64,000 nt of DNA from Lineus longissimus (lineage: Eukaryota; Nemertea; Pilidiophora; Heteronemertea; Lineidae), in NCBI RefSeq assembly GCF_910592395.1, contig NC_088319.1, forward strand, positions 432,001 through 496,000, in the 5' to 3' direction. The notes below the pieces were generated by a model, which was not told the DNA's origin, did no database searches, and worked only from the letters and a program-made list of their open reading frames with translations. Both the position numbers and the translations under genes were made by a program. Shown piece after piece: positions 1 to 13,179 of this stretch (positions are counted from its first letter, which is position 1; every line of letters begins with the position of its first letter).

Positions 1-1724
1 AATCTGGGAAATTTAGAGATGATCCCTTTGTTGTCTTAATCAGTACAACTTAATTTTGTCCAGTTTGTGACTTATTTATCCCATGCAAAAAGTCACCCAA
101 CTTATCAGGTTCTATATTGATGTTGCCATCTATTTGAACGTGGCAGAACTCCGACTCCTAATAACGGTAGCGATGGAATTCAGTGGATGGTTTTAGTTTA
201 GCACAGGCATCCTAGATGGCATGGTGGTCTTTATAAACCTGATTGGGTGTGTCCATTGATGATACCATCGATGATTGATGATAGAGTCCAGGTCGGGTTA
301 GAGGGGTGAATTTGGTCATTGGGACCGCCCAATCCAGTGGTTGTGGTCTGGGTACCGGGGTGGTCGTGTTACAGGGGACCGTGTAATAGTAATTAGAGAG
401 GAAACCATTCGGGACTGGCGATTCTTGGTCGTCATAGCGGGGTGATCGCGTTACCTGGGTTCCACTGTAGTTTCAATTTGTTCCAAATCGGTCTTTTGTG
501 GACAAATTCACAACCAGAATGGCTGGGAAAAGGATAGTATCCTTATCATGTTGGGGAGGTGTTAAGACCCTGAACCCGATGAGTATTAGAATGATGAACC
601 TGCATGACGTCCTGCCATTCTGTCATTTGTACATTAGCATCTATTGACAGTGATCTTTCACATCAGTGTGCTCATACACTAATAGCAACTTGTTTCCTTT
701 GTCTGTTAATTACATTAATAGAAGACCATGCTGCGCTATGCAACATTGTCGATAGCAGCTATATGGCTGTGTCGTTGGTAGCCATAGCATGCCGCATGAC
801 AGGCGACATCATCAGTAGAAAAGGTGCGCAGTGATGTTAGTTACCTCGTCCCAGGTTCAAAGATAACTATCTCGTGGCATCGTTGAGAGCCAGTGTCTTA
901 CTTATTATAAAACAACTTATTTGGAATGTACATGATGTAGTATTGTTTCATGTTGAAATACATTGCCTTGTTTTGATGCACTGGTTTTGATGTCAAAACC
1001 ATGATTGTGACATGATTCATTAGGCCACCAGCCAACTCTTATAAATGACACAGTATGTCCAGACCATTATCGGAAGAAAGGTCCTCGGCAGCATTATCAA
1101 TCGCAACACCTGGGGTACGCCTAGGGTGACTGGAAATCACCGCAGGCACCAGCAGGTGCCATTTTCAACAAACCACCCCTGAAAAGTACCCTCAACTTCT
1201 CGTGAGTTGCACTTTTGAAATTCGCCACCGATACCATAGGCAATAGCCTAGCCTATTAGCAGTAATTGCAGTTAACGCCATAAAATGTCACCTCTAGCGT
1301 CACAGGCAGTGCCATTGACAACCATGTATCTGTCATTGTCACTGAACCAATGTTAGCTGATGGTAAAGCCATGCTACCGTAGGCAATGTCACCAATAGCC
1401 TGGTCATGTTAGCTGATGTCAGTCACTGACTTTGTTCTGTATTCGATACTGACACTGGGCAGTGTCGTTGACAACCGTAGCGTGTCGCTAACCAAAGCTA
1501 ACTCACTAGCGGATGCTACACCTAGCCAATCACTCATAACGTTAGCTTGTATTGAGTCGGGGAACTTCACAGCGGAATATAGCAGTGGATTTTAATATTT
1601 AATGGAGTAGAGCAACCTGATAAGGGATGGGTGCAATCACACTGTTCACTCTCAGCGCGAGCCCCTTTGAATACACAGCGGATACTTTAACTGGATATTT
1701 GTGGATACATCATGCTTTTGAATC
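1..1724. other. Upstream region of the agrin-like gene
   Basis: No coding exon recognised. It holds one decayed TA-flanked MITE copy (345-467). Around 1280-1520 there is a stretch of loosely repeated short motifs (GTCATTGACAACC, TTAGCTGATG, GTCACTGAC) that looks like a decayed minisatellite. No convincing TATA box or CpG-rich promoter is seen next to the first coding exon, so the transcription start may lie in an unseen 5' non-coding exon or outside the window. The open stretch at 604-834 has no recognisable domain and is probably chance. Confidence 0.5.
345..467 (-). mobile_element. Decayed copy of the CAGTGGAACC MITE family
   Basis: The right end reads GGTTCCACTG followed by TA, the reverse complement of the TA-CAGTGGAACC end seen at 7777, 50883 and elsewhere. 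Inside are two diverged versions of the family signature (GGGGTGGTCGTGTTAC near 357 and GGGGTGATCGCGTTAC near 439). The left end is not clear. No coding capacity. Confidence 0.45.
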
Positions 1725-1816
1725 ATGATGCTGAACGTCAGATTACGATTTCTAACAAAATTTATAATTTTGTTCCTACATTATGCAAACTCTTGCTATG
1801 TTTATCCTCCAGATAA
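1712..1816 (+). promoter_or_regulatory. Upstream ORF overlapping the agrin-like start codon
   Basis: An ATG 13 bases before the agrin-like ATG opens a 34-codon frame, shifted relative to the main frame, that runs across the main start and stops with TAA at 1814-1816. If this ATG lies in the mature 5' UTR it could lower translation from 1725. The peptide has no recognisable domain. It could be irrelevant if transcription starts downstream of it. Confidence 0.35.
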
Positions 1817-2049
1817 AAAGGACCCGTGTGCTGAGAAAATATGCGAAAACGGTGCGCGGTGTGTGCCGTCGGTGGATGGGTTCAGCGCCCGCTGCCAGTG
1901 TATCGAGAAATGTTACGATTACGGTGATAGTATGAATAGTTGGCCAGTCTGTGGTGTGAATGGCGTGGACTACAAGAACCTGTGTGAACTCAAGAAGACC
2001 TCATGTTTACAGATGAAGGATATCAAAGTGAAATACTATGGAAAATGTG
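1725..2049 (+). CDS. Agrin-like protein, exon 1: signal peptide and follistatin/Kazal domain 1
   Basis: First coding exon of a secreted multi-Kazal protein. It starts at the ATGATG of 1725; an in-frame TGA at 1719-1721 bars any longer start. Residues 1 to about 24 form a signal peptide (basic n-region MLNVRLRFLTK, hydrophobic FIILFL, small residues before NSCYVYPP). Residues 33-109 form a follistatin-type module: an EGF-like half (DPCAEKICENGARC, CQC) then a Kazal half with the hallmark PVCGVNGVDYKNLCELKKTSC and a final YYGKCG. The exon ends in phase 1 at a consensus GTGAGT donor (2050). The next recognised exon is 29 kb away. FS modules bind growth factors or inhibit serine proteases in other family members; the role here is inferred from family only. 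Agrin is the best match for such a string of FS modules. Confidence 0.9.
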
Positions 2050-2870
2050 GTGAGTAGGTTTTTCTAAAAGTCAAAGTTATAAATCAATACAAATCTGACA
2101 GTTGTCAAGATCACCAATGCTTCATTGAATAATTCTATTCCTTCACAGGCATGACATAAACCATATCTACCTACATAATTTGTCATAAATAGCTGATTTC
2201 GATCGATCTCCACATCATGTTTATCGATTTTGGATGAACTGATTTATTTGAAATCTGTGATTCTTTATTGATTTCTATGTTTGTTATTGTAGCAAGTGTT
2301 TATTTTATGTCGTGGACATGAATCACGTTTTCACATTTCATAACATTGATGAAGTATATGAAGGGCTGTCCGAGTGGGGCAATATTGCAATCAGTGCTTC
2401 ATCTCCGAGGCCTGTGTTTCATTTCCCGGATAGCCCTGGTCTACAAATGTAATAGAGAGGGTGTGTCTGCTCAAAGACAACAAGTGATCTGGACAAAGCA
2501 TGCTGAAAACTCCCTTTAGTGATGGCATCGTTCCGTCGATTCTAAAATGGCACATGCAACTCAATCCCACTGTCTATACCTGGGTCAAAAAACTAGACCC
2601 TTTATGCGAAAACAAGGACCTGAGTATAATATATGCTACATTGCATTCGAGGTGTTTAAGAATGAAAACCAGCATTTGACTCATCAGTTAAAATTGCAAA
2701 ATTAGCGTCAAGAGGTTTATTGTTTTATACACATGAGCACCATCAGTGTCAGAAGTAGAGTTTTTCCGGGAGTCTTGAGATTAATTCATCGCATGTTCTT
2801 GAAGCCATTAAACATGGCTCAGCACATGAAATGATGCTGCAGTGTGGATAGATGGTTTCTATCATGTGGC

Positions 2871-2887
2871 GGGGGGGGGGGGGGGGG
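2871..2887 (+). repeat. Homopolymer run of 17 G
   Basis: Seventeen consecutive G residues after ATCATGTGGC. Such runs can form G-quadruplex structures and are prone to length error in sequencing. Shorter runs of the same kind are at 3223-3232 (G10), 43036-43046 (C11) and 56866-56878 (C13). Confidence 0.9.
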
Positions 2888-5315
2888 CATGCCATGAATA
2901 AGCCACAATGGTCATGTTTGGTTCTAACCGTCTATGATTTCTCTCTTAAACTGACGAGTGACTGCATCCAGCACCGGATTAAAGCTTGGCCTACCCAACT
3001 AAAACAAGCTGAAAAGGGAATTTGCTGTTACTGGTGTCAGACAGTGGTTCCTTGGCATTTGCAAACAAAGTTCCATTGACTTCTCACCTACACCTGTCCA
3101 ACACACGATAGCCAATGGGTGGAGAGGTTGTTTTTTCCAGGCAAAAAAAGGCAGTTGGTGGTTGACTTAAAAATGAATTTCAGCTTTAAGACATATCCAC
3201 CGAGAGGAGTTCACTTGGACCAGGGGGGGGGGCCTCTGGCTGTGCCATCACAGCCCAAGTGGCGATACTGTGTAAGAGAAACTGGTATGGAATCATTGAC
3301 ATCATTCATAAACAAGCTCTTATAGCCACTGTTGACTCGTTAATTCTCTCCTTGAATGGTGTTGATTGGAAATTAATCTCATTAAACTCCTCATGACTCA
3401 CGTTGAAGGAGCAAGAAACACATTAGGTGGGGAAACAAATTAAAACATCGTGAATTGATTGAAGCGCTCCGCACCGAGTGATTCCTGTTGCTGAGACCTA
3501 CAATGTAGGAGTAAAATTATGATCTTGAAATTTTGGCCTAACTTTAAACTGTCAAACCTAAAATTAATGGCTATTTTCCAATTTGATTTCGAATGCGACC
3601 ACAATCTACTTCACCATACCAAACACCACATATCATCTATCAAACCAATATCTTAATTAAATCCTCATGGTCTGTTATGCCCGATATGATATATGACATC
3701 ACTACCAAATTAAACGACATAATATCGTGAGAAATGTTCCACCTCAATAACTCTGCCTGGAGAAACTCTCTGGAGGATAGTTTTTGAAAATTACGATATA
3801 ACACTGAATTAATACATCGTACAAATTGCGTCCACCTTGACATTTGTGACAGTATCCCATAATACTGTCTGAGTTATGATGTTATTGACAATATGTGACC
3901 TTTAGGTATTGGCGTCCATGCGAATATCACAGGTAGGAGGCAAAGTATTAAGTTAATTAAAATCTGTGGTTGAATTCTTGGAACTATTTGGTAGCTGAGC
4001 TAATCTCCTAATCAGCATGGAGCTTTAACTCTTGGGCTTCATTCTTAAGAGTGACATTCTAATGGGCAAAGCAGATGAGAAAGTTTTGTTGCAGAGACTT
4101 GCAGTTATCAGCACGTCATGCAATGAAAGTCACAGTTTTTCAGTTTTCATTGCTGATGGTCATTTGCTTCAGATTCTAAAGTATATGATGTCATATTTTC
4201 CTTCTTACCAGACAAATACGATGGTAAATCGTCCAATGAGGACACGTTTTTGCGGTTTTATTTGTAACACATAGATTTGACCTATTTTAGACCCGTTCCA
4301 GATTAAGCCAGCGTGGCTAGTTGAATCCACAGGATTCTTGGGAATTATATGTAGGCTCATTCTCCATGGCTTTATATACACACAAAAAAAATTTTAGATG
4401 CTAAAAATTTATATCGCAACTGACTTGAGCCAATTCTGTGCTCTGCATCAATGCCATCAATGCGAACTTGAAGTGATCAGTTCAGTCTATATTGAACCTT
4501 ATCCTTGGCTCCTGTCTGTATATCTATTAGCCCGGATCCAATTTGTTCCATAAAAGTTGACAAAATATGTCCGATACATCCTTGTACAAACATGTACATC
4601 ATTTAATGGGAGAATTTGACCAATTAATGCTGAAACAAACCATGCTGATGTACATTAATTCATTACCGTTACATGTCCCGGCATTATATAAAATATGACT
4701 CAAATCACCGGGGAAAAATTACGAAGTAAATTCTATCTATCCATCCATTAGACACATGACATCAACTCCGAGCGTTATGGTGGGTTCACAAATGCATGGT
4801 TGCAATGTTGGGGTCATTTTATGCCGGTGTAGTTAACATACAGTCAGTTGACATGTTTCTATTAGATGTTTGAGTGCAGCAAAATGTCCTGGTCTTGTAG
4901 GGGAGGACTGATCTTGTGGGGGAGGAGCGAGGACTTCAGATATCTGACAAAGGGGATTACAAAACTTCATGCCTATCTGTGAAGTCTTAAGCACCCTGCA
5001 GAGGAGAGATTTCTATCACTCACTCCTGCAGTCGTGATTGCATGCGGCAAACAATGCCAATTTTTAAAAAGTTTTACGTCATTTTGACGCATTACCCAAC
5101 ATCAGTGCTGCCTATTATGTGGCAGATACCCAGTATAAATGTCGCCTTTATCTAAAATTCCCATGTAATGTTTTCATTTAAACTTTAATACTCGGCAGTC
5201 CCTTCTTCTGCTACCTGGAGGTTAGCCTAAGTATCCATGCCCGGAACAAAATGTTTTAACGATAAGCTGGTCGGGTAAACAATATTAAGCCTCCCATTTT
5301 AAGATGAGTTGTTTT

Positions 5316-5415
5316 GTCAGCAACTCAACTGTACCCTTGTCAGCAACTCAACTGTACCCTTGTCAGCAACTCAACTGTACCCTTGTCAGCAACTCAATTG
5401 TACCCTTGTCAGCAA
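5316..5415 (+). repeat. 23-bp minisatellite, about 4.3 copies
   Basis: The unit GTCAGCAACTCAACTGTACC plus CTT repeats at 5316, 5339, 5362 and 5385, with one C-to-T change in the fourth copy and a partial fifth copy. The period is not a multiple of three, so the repeat reads through in all frames and creates the short ORFs seen here; these are not genes. Confidence 0.9.
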
Positions 5416-6374
5416 GTTTCAGGACAGCCTATGTCATCCCTGGAACAAATGTGATAAAGCTGGCTGGCCTGGTGCGTCAACATCAGTTAGCCTTCCCTTG
5501 ACTTTCCCCCGAGATTTATCAAAATCTTTCATTTATAAAACCAATGCTCTGGGGAATAAATATTGGATAAGTCTGCTTCGCTATGGCATGGTTCTGCTGT
5601 GTACCTGGTTACAGGTGGCAGCATACCATAAACCAATGGATTTACAGGCGTGGACATTTTATACTTTACAGTGTTTTTGGGAATAGAATTGGCCTATAAA
5701 AGTCAGACAAAGATAACCATTCGTTTGAAAGGTCGCAATCAGACTGATCTGATGGTACCTATGGTGTCATAACCAAATTTATCAGTTTGGCTGGTGAATT
5801 CATGTTTCTGAAATGTTGCTCAAAATACCCTCATATAATCATAAATGTTGCTTGAATATCCCTAGCCCTGGAAGTGTCGATACAATCAATGTCCCAATAT
5901 GGCTTCATGGGTCATAGCCGTCAGTCCCCGGAGCTGTTGTATACATTCAGATACAATCTTCCTACGCGATGTTTGATCACCGACGGGGGATTGTTGATTC
6001 AGAGCTACTAAGACACCACGAGAGCCTGAGGACCCCGTAAGGCGGTTACCCGTGTTAGATCAATCAGTGTACAAATATGGCTGCATGGATCAGTGGTTTG
6101 TGAGCCTTGAGCCTTCACTTTAAGGACCAGCACTACGTTGGAGGAACCCTTGGCCAGTATTGAATGGTTGGTATAGTATCAGGCAGAATTCTGATTGGGG
6201 AAAGAGATATGAATGTACCCAATCTGCCTCTTGCCTATTCCAAAATGATATGTGAATATTGAATAACTGTAAGTTTTCATGTATAATCTACAGCATTCTC
6301 AAAGCACTTTACCTCTGTTCCATCTATCGTGAACCTTTCAGTATGACTCTGATAAAGTGCTCAATCAGCGTTAC

Positions 6375-6512
6375 AAGTTGAGCCTTTTCCCACCGTCTCC
6401 ATTCATACACCTCGGCAGAGTAAGACAGGTCTAGAGTCTTGGCCGACAGTGGGGATTGAACCAGAGACATCATGAGTGCGAGTCAGGGACCCGAGCCACT
6501 ACACCACTGCTG
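6375..6512 (-). mobile_element. tRNA-derived SINE head (copy A)
   Basis: On the minus strand the element begins near 6512 with a pol III A-box-like TGGTGTAGTGG (complement of 6496-6506) and, about 35 bases on, a B-box GGTTCAATCCC (complement of 6452-6462). The spacing suits a tRNA-derived promoter, but no acceptor or anticodon arms pair as in a true tRNA. A following core containing the complement of CCATTCATACACC is shared with the neighbour at 6850-7018. Confidence 0.6.
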
Positions 6513-6849
6513 TTCCTGCTGATAATGAGTACTAAGTTTCACATAGTGCATCAACACCATAATCAATAAGATAATACAACATATTATGCTACTGATCAGG
6601 ATATAGAGCTTCATGTATAATACACAACATCAATATTTCAAGTGTCAACTGTTCAATAAATTTCTAAATTATGACAAAATGAGCAACGCACTCCTATTTT
6701 TTATGATCTATTTACTTTCATTAAGTATTCAGAGGTTTTGAAATGGTTGACTGCTGAAAAGTAGGAAGTTATGTCAGTTGGACATCTCACTTTCAGTGTC
6801 AGGTACATGTTAGGTGATTGGTGCTAGAAGTTAAAAGTTTTCTGGCAAA

Positions 6850-7018
6850 CCCACAACCTGAGCGTTTAGAAACCGGTACCCATTCATACAACTGGGTGGA
6901 TTATGGCGTGTAAAGCAAAGAGATCTGCCTATAGTTTCACACCGCCAGTGGGATTCGAACCAGAGACCTCATAACAGCTAGACAGAGACCCAACTCACTA
7001 CACCACCCTGGCTCATAG
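6850..7018 (-). mobile_element. tRNA-derived SINE head (copy B)
   Basis: Minus-strand A-box-like GGTGTAGTGAG (near 7000) and perfect B-box GGTTCGAATCCC (near 6955), followed by a core with the complement of GGTACCCATTCATACAAC. Same orientation and same order of parts as copy A about 500 bp to the left, so these are two diverged members of one SINE family. Not a functional tRNA gene: the arms do not close. Confidence 0.6.
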
Positions 7019-7778
7019 CTAGTATTAAGACAAGTCATATTGAGAATCTGTCCCTTTCTGCAACCCACTGATAGGAACCTGTCCCATCTTATTCAATTGG
7101 ACATTCAATCAGTCAGTCGTACCACAATAAAGAAAGCTGATGCCAGTTCCATCGCTCACCGCACTTCCCCAACAATAACATTATCAAAGCCAAGACGGCG
7201 CACTGAGCCCCAAATTGAATCGCTGGCGATAGAATCAACTTGCTATCAATATCTATATATGTTGGTGTCGGGTTTGATTAATGTAAGCCAAGGAAAGGAA
7301 TTGCGATTTGATTCCGTGGATTTAGAATTATCTAAGTTGGCTCGTATAGTCGGAATCGTTTGATAAGATCTGGATGTGGGTTGTTTTCTAGATTAGGACA
7401 TGGCTTTCAATGACGAAGCCAGCCGAGTGCAGGAAAATCAATGCGTTTTTATCTTTTTGGGCAATTTCTGATTGGATGATAAATACCCAAATTTCCCAAA
7501 GGGGTCTGTGTATGCGATACATACAAAGTGAGTGAGAGTGATATTCTGAGATCTTTGAACTTAACTTGATATTCTTGGAAAAAATCATGTCAAACTCAAC
7601 TTGACAAATGTTATTCCATTGGTTGTATCCTCATAACTGATTGTGGCCTTGAAGCATGAATCCCTCGCTCTATTTAGGCAATATATGAGAAAGTATCAAG
7701 AAGTTGATCTGCCCTCCCATGGGATGGTTACAAAACTGTCAGTTTTCAAAATCATATTGCGAATATTTCTCCACCATA

Positions 7779-7895
7779 CAGTGGAACCTCGGTGACACGA
7801 CCACTCATGGGACCAAGGTTGAATGGTTGCGTTACCGGGGTGGTCGTGTCAGTGAAGTTGAAAATCCGGGTTGGTCGCCGACCGGGGTCCCACTT
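7779..7895 (+). mobile_element. Complete 117-bp TA-flanked MITE (CAGTGGAACC family)
   Basis: The left end CAGTGGAACCTCGGTGACAC is preceded by TA (7777-7778). The right end, ACCGGGGTCCCACTT, is followed by TA (7896-7897) and is the inverted, slightly diverged left end. A TA target duplication and a CAGTGGAACC-type terminus are typical of Tc1/mariner/pogo-like non-autonomous elements. The body has the family signature CACTCATGGGACC. No coding capacity. Confidence 0.7.
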
Positions 7896-10800
7896 TAGGC
7901 CTGTGACGGGGCGATTCCCTCCATTGTTCATGGTTTTTGATGTGGCATGCTGGAATAATGATAAGCCGGGATGATTCTCTGCACTCTTGCTGTTGTGAAT
8001 GCAGCCTAAATGCAAGTAGAAGATACTTCTCCTGACTTAATCCATTGTTTCACCCAAGACGAGCAAAGCTGGTTAACATACAATTACCGCACCACTACAG
8101 TCATTACACCCATTGGTGTAGACAAATTGCCGTATTACAGCCCGGTGGAACATTTTTCAAATTAGCCTGAGTGATTGTGTGCCAATGGTATTCGTGTGGC
8201 TTGGCATGTAGCATCGGGAAGACCTTGAACCACCTGGTAATGGCTAGTGTAGGAGATGGAAATGTTGTACAATATCTGGGATTTTTTTCCTTTCTTCTTT
8301 GTGCTTACTTGGCACATGTTAATGATATTGCTTCATTAGGAAAAAATATCTGGATTTAAAAATATTTCTTGTGTGTACTCTTAATGCTGGCTTGGCTCAT
8401 GTCAATATTGATAGCTAACTCAGTTAATGAATCTGGTTTCTTGTGTACCTGATGGCTATGCCAGGCCAAGAAAGCTTAATGAGGCCAAATGGATAAAAAT
8501 GCTAATGTGTCATTTCCATATATACATTAGTGCATAGGCCTACCCTCAGGGGGTGGAATTGGCAGAATTTGAAAAAAATAAATTGCCAACTGAAACATGG
8601 CTAAATTGAGTAAGATTTTCAATTTGACCATTAAAGAACTACAAGAAGATTCAACAGACTTTAAAATTTGTTGGGGGGCGGGATGTGCAACCCCCAAGGC
8701 CTAATGAGTGCCAGCAGTAGCATTCATAAAATATGCTTATATCTATCAGGATGTGTGGTTGTCTTCTCCTGATAATCATGGGCATTTCCTTATCTTCATC
8801 AGGAGTTATGGTCGTCTTTATGAGCAGATGAAGAAACATTAATGTCTACGATATCGATGACTCACCAGGATAGACATCGGGATGGAGGTGTACAAGACTT
8901 GTAACATTGATGTCAGAATCATAGTACATCATTCAGCATTCTTCATCCTATGTCCTGTGGGAGGAGGGAACTCTGTGTTAATGATGTATTGCAGAATAAG
9001 GAAAATGAAAGTACGATTTTAACACAAATATATTCTCGGGACAAATAGCCAAGGAAAATTACCCAATATAGACAGTTTCACGCACAAATTCCCAAAATAA
9101 TGTAATAATGAACTTTCGTTTTCCTTGTGGAAAATGCGGTTTTCCTTGGTCAGTTTCCCCTCAAATACTCTTGTACAAATCATACCTCTGTTTTCCTCCT
9201 CCTTATTGCCCCTTCAACTCTCTCAGCTCTCAGCTCTCATGGTTTAAGTTATTTTCTTCAACACTTCTCCCTCTCCAGACTTAATGCATATTCCTTACCA
9301 CCACCCATGATTCTAGTTGATAAGTTCATATGAAATCCTGCCCCAACCCGAGCTGTTTGATGATGCTCGATCCTCCCGTAATAGCCAGCTCCTCGCTGTG
9401 ATCATGGCTGCCGCTGCCTTCCTATGATCTATTGCTATAAGCTCCTTAATAATACTGTCACCATAAAGAATGATTCCAGCGGAGCTAGATGATGTTGACA
9501 CTGGCTCGGCGGTAATGAGCATGTGAATTCCTTGCGGACAGTAGATACAGGTGAAACTTAACCCTTTGGGACGATGAATTTAAGAAATGTTCACCACACA
9601 TTCTTATGACATTGTCACCTGGCTAACCTACCAGTGATAGCCCTGTAGGAAAGCACTGCTCCACAGACATGTCGATTTCAACATTGTATTGATGTGGTCA
9701 TTGTTTCAAAGGTACAGATGTCCTGGGGCTTTGATGAATTGGTATCTGCTACTGATGAACAACGAGGATAACTTTGTGAGCACTTTCAGGATTCGTGCTG
9801 AGCATCAGCATGAAAACCAAATGTTCCTGTGACAGCTTTTCTATTTTAGTATTAGCAGCCTTAACAAATGGAACCCAAGAGGACTCGCTGAGCAAACATC
9901 ACTGGCAGGAAATGGCTGTAGATTTATTTCTCCCTGTTTGTCTCACTAAAACAAATGGGGCAATCTTACCAACTGCACAAACAAGAAAAAATGTAAGTCG
10001 ACATCATTTCCAATAAGACTGACAACAAAACGCATCTTGCCCGAGGGAACTGGATAGAGAATCTGAGATTGCTGGTAATGATTGTCTTACGCCAACTGGC
10101 CCTGGTGTCTAATGACACCTGCAGTGTCTTGGATGGCCTAACCAGAAATGTTCGTGAAGCGAAAAGTTAGTAAAATTTTTTCATTTGCAATAGGTTAAAT
10201 ATTGAATTTGCTGCCAAAATCTTATGGTTAGTGCATTACAGTTGAAATCTTAGCCCGTTTTAAGTTCACATTTGACTGTGCATTTGCCAAAACAAAAAGT
10301 AATGTACTGGTCGTTGAAAATATCCAATACTATATTTACAGTACTTGTATACGTAACTGTCAAAGAAACTAGTTAGATGCGACCATCCTGAACTTTTCAG
10401 CTCTTAAAAAAGTGCCTGGCAGAGGAATCTCAAATTGTTAATCCATTACGGTGGACGTCACTGGCAGCGATGTGCACTTCACTTTTTCCACAAAGTTGGC
10501 CATGTTATGATATGAGAGGGGATATGCAGTTACAAGCTGCTTAAACGAGAAAAAATACAAGTCAGCTGAATGCAGAGAAGAAAAAACAGGAAAATGAAAA
10601 GCTGTAGATTTGCCCACAGTGTTTGTCAAACCAGAAAAGTAAGTGAATTTGTCAACGAACCTTCCCAACTGCCCGTGGGAATGGGAATGTATTTCAGGGA
10701 TTGCTGACAAAGACTTAGTTCTAGGAAGCAGTGAGTGGTATTTACTGTGTTTTGCTAAATGGGGTCCGTGCGTAGCTATGCTCTGACCTTTTTCTGTTTC

Positions 10801-12640
10801 AAGACAGCAAACAGTGTGAATACCTGCTTCAACTCGAAATGATGTCAGGACGCCACCAGCAACACAACACGGCAAACACCTGTTACATCATATGATTACG
10901 TCAGTCTTGTTCAAAGCAGCCCGATTCTTGTCTGTTGAATAAATTGGAGACAAGTCACTTACGTCAATTGACAAAATGATCATATCCTTGTGACAGCCAG
11001 TCCATCCTAGGGAATGCCAATACCTGATGCTGATGCAGATATTGGAGGTGCACACAGTCTGCCTATGAAACAAACCCTGTTTATCCTTGCAATGTGATGT
11101 GTCCACAAAGAGGGGTTCATTGTTATTGTTTCCAACACAAACCTGTCTTTCCTAGCAATATTGGCTCCATTAGCGAAGTAACCATAACCCTCATGTCAGT
11201 GTTTCATAAACGCAAATGGGTTATTGTCGATAGCAGACAGACGAGCGGAGTGATTCACATCATGCTGTCAGCATGACTACGATTTCCTGATTTGGAAAAT
11301 ATACTTTTACATATTAGCTATAGAATGATATCTATTTTAACCTGCGGTAATGCTAGTCTTCGATTGACAGCAGTTGTTCATTCAGGGTTATGTGAGGTTG
11401 AAGTGGGCGAAGTGCGGCAGGATATCTGAGCACTGACATAGAGATAAATGTAGGTAAACAGGAATTATGACTGTTATTGAAAAGAGCTATTGTTCTAATT
11501 GCGAAAAAATGTGAACTTTTTAAGTGTTTTCCACTTTCAAGTCCTACAGATGTATGCACTGTAGGCTGCTGAAGATGTTTTTGTCACTGCCTGCTCAGTA
11601 TCAGTTTCGGGACGAACTTTTGCCTCACCAAACACCAAGAGAGTGAGGCTAAAATGTAGGCCAAGCTTAAAGCGCTTTAATGTAAACGTTAGGAGTGAAA
11701 TGACTTCTACACTCAAACCTTGTTATATCACTTGTTATTCTGAAGCACCCCAGACTCTTGTAATCAAATGTGAAGGTAGTTGTTTTTTGACTCCTTGCAA
11801 ATGTCATATCAACCCAAGCAGTTATGGTTGCGACATCAAAACCACTGCAGCCAAAACAAAGCCTGACACATTTCATGACAGATAATGCAACCTCGTCGAT
11901 AACATTGTCAACGTGAATGACAAACCTATCAATCATGCAGACTTAAAACAATGGTGGAGTTAAAAGGTTTTGGTTGGGTGGAGATGTCCAAGGTGTGAAC
12001 GTGAGCTTTATGGCTCAGAGTGATGAGCCATGAAGCCAGCGAAATCGATGCTGGGATAAAATGGCACCATGAGTGTTTGCCCGGCTTGTTTGCAGATACT
12101 ATCACTATCAGACACATCCTCCCAGCTAATTAGGTCCGCTTCTTACATGTTCTCCCCACTTTTGAGGTCTGCTTCAGACACATAACATGGCTGAGGCCAG
12201 ACACCGATCCGACATGAAATCACGTGAAGTCGCAGTGGTGAGTGAGGGTTACAGGCATGGTCACGAAATGATTTGTCTAAAAGTCGTCAAAAATTCTGTT
12301 GAACATGATCTTGTCTCTGAATTTGCCAATTATAGTGGTGCAAGGATTGATAGGCCTTTGCTATTGTTGTGAAGGTTTGAGGTTTCAAGAATCACGGGGA
12401 TGATGTTCAACTCATAGACTGGAGCTTCATAGTTCACATGGTTCACTCTTTGTATCACGATGAAGATCATCATGGACATCTCCAGTTTGGTGTTTTTGAG
12501 TTTGTTTGTTCCGGACAGACGCTGTGACTATCAGGCACGTTCTCTCTGCTAATGAGGTCTAGTTCTCATAAGGTGCTGATCCGTTGTGAGAGGACTGTAG
12601 TAGTAGAGACTGGCAAATAGTAAGAAGGATTGATGCGAAG

Positions 12641-13109
12641 CACTGTTTATGGTTGCAGAGCAGAGTTGTTGGCACACTGTTTTATGGTAGCAGAGCAGAG
12701 TTGTTAGGACACTGTTTCATGGTAGCAGAGCCGAGTTGTTGGCCAACTGTTTTATGGTAGCAGAGCCGAGCTGTTAGCCAACTGTTTCATGGTAGCAGAG
12801 CCGAGTTGTTAGGACACTGTTTCATGGTAGCAGAGCCAAGTTGTTAGGACACTGTTTCATGGTAGCAGAGCCGAGTTGTTAGGACACTGTTTCATGGTAG
12901 CAGAGCCGAGTTGTTAGGACACTGTTTCATGGTAGCAGAGCAGAGTTGTTGGCACACTGTTTCATGGTAGCAGAGCCGAGTTGTTGGCCAACTGTTTCAT
13001 GGTAGCAGAGCAGAGTTGTTGGCACACTGTTTCATGGTAGCAGAGCAGAGTTGTTGGCACACTGTTTTATGGTAGCAGAGCAGAGTTGTTGGCACACTGT
13101 AACATGGCA
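12641..13109 (+). repeat. 35-bp minisatellite, about 13 copies
   Basis: The unit begins ATGGTAGCAGAGCAGAGTTG and continues TTGGCACACTGTTTC, with copy-to-copy variants (CAGAG or CCGAG; TTGGCACA, TTAGGACA or TTGGCCAA). Period 35 bp. The reverse complement of the same unit forms a second array at 27950-28106. It lies in intron 1 and is followed after 70 bp by an unrelated 66-bp array. Confidence 0.95.
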
Positions 13110-13179
13110 GCATCATAACGTCACAAGCAAACACGAAAGAAGGAAAACACAGCAAGCAAACAATCTATGGAGATGCAGT

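Noticed and set aside
6440-7015. tRNA genes
   Set aside because: A and B boxes are present but the acceptor, D and anticodon stems do not close; SINE heads explain them better.
10438-10875. 145-codon minus-strand ORF in intron 1
   Set aside because: No recognisable domain, ordinary AT-rich surroundings and no clear splice partners.
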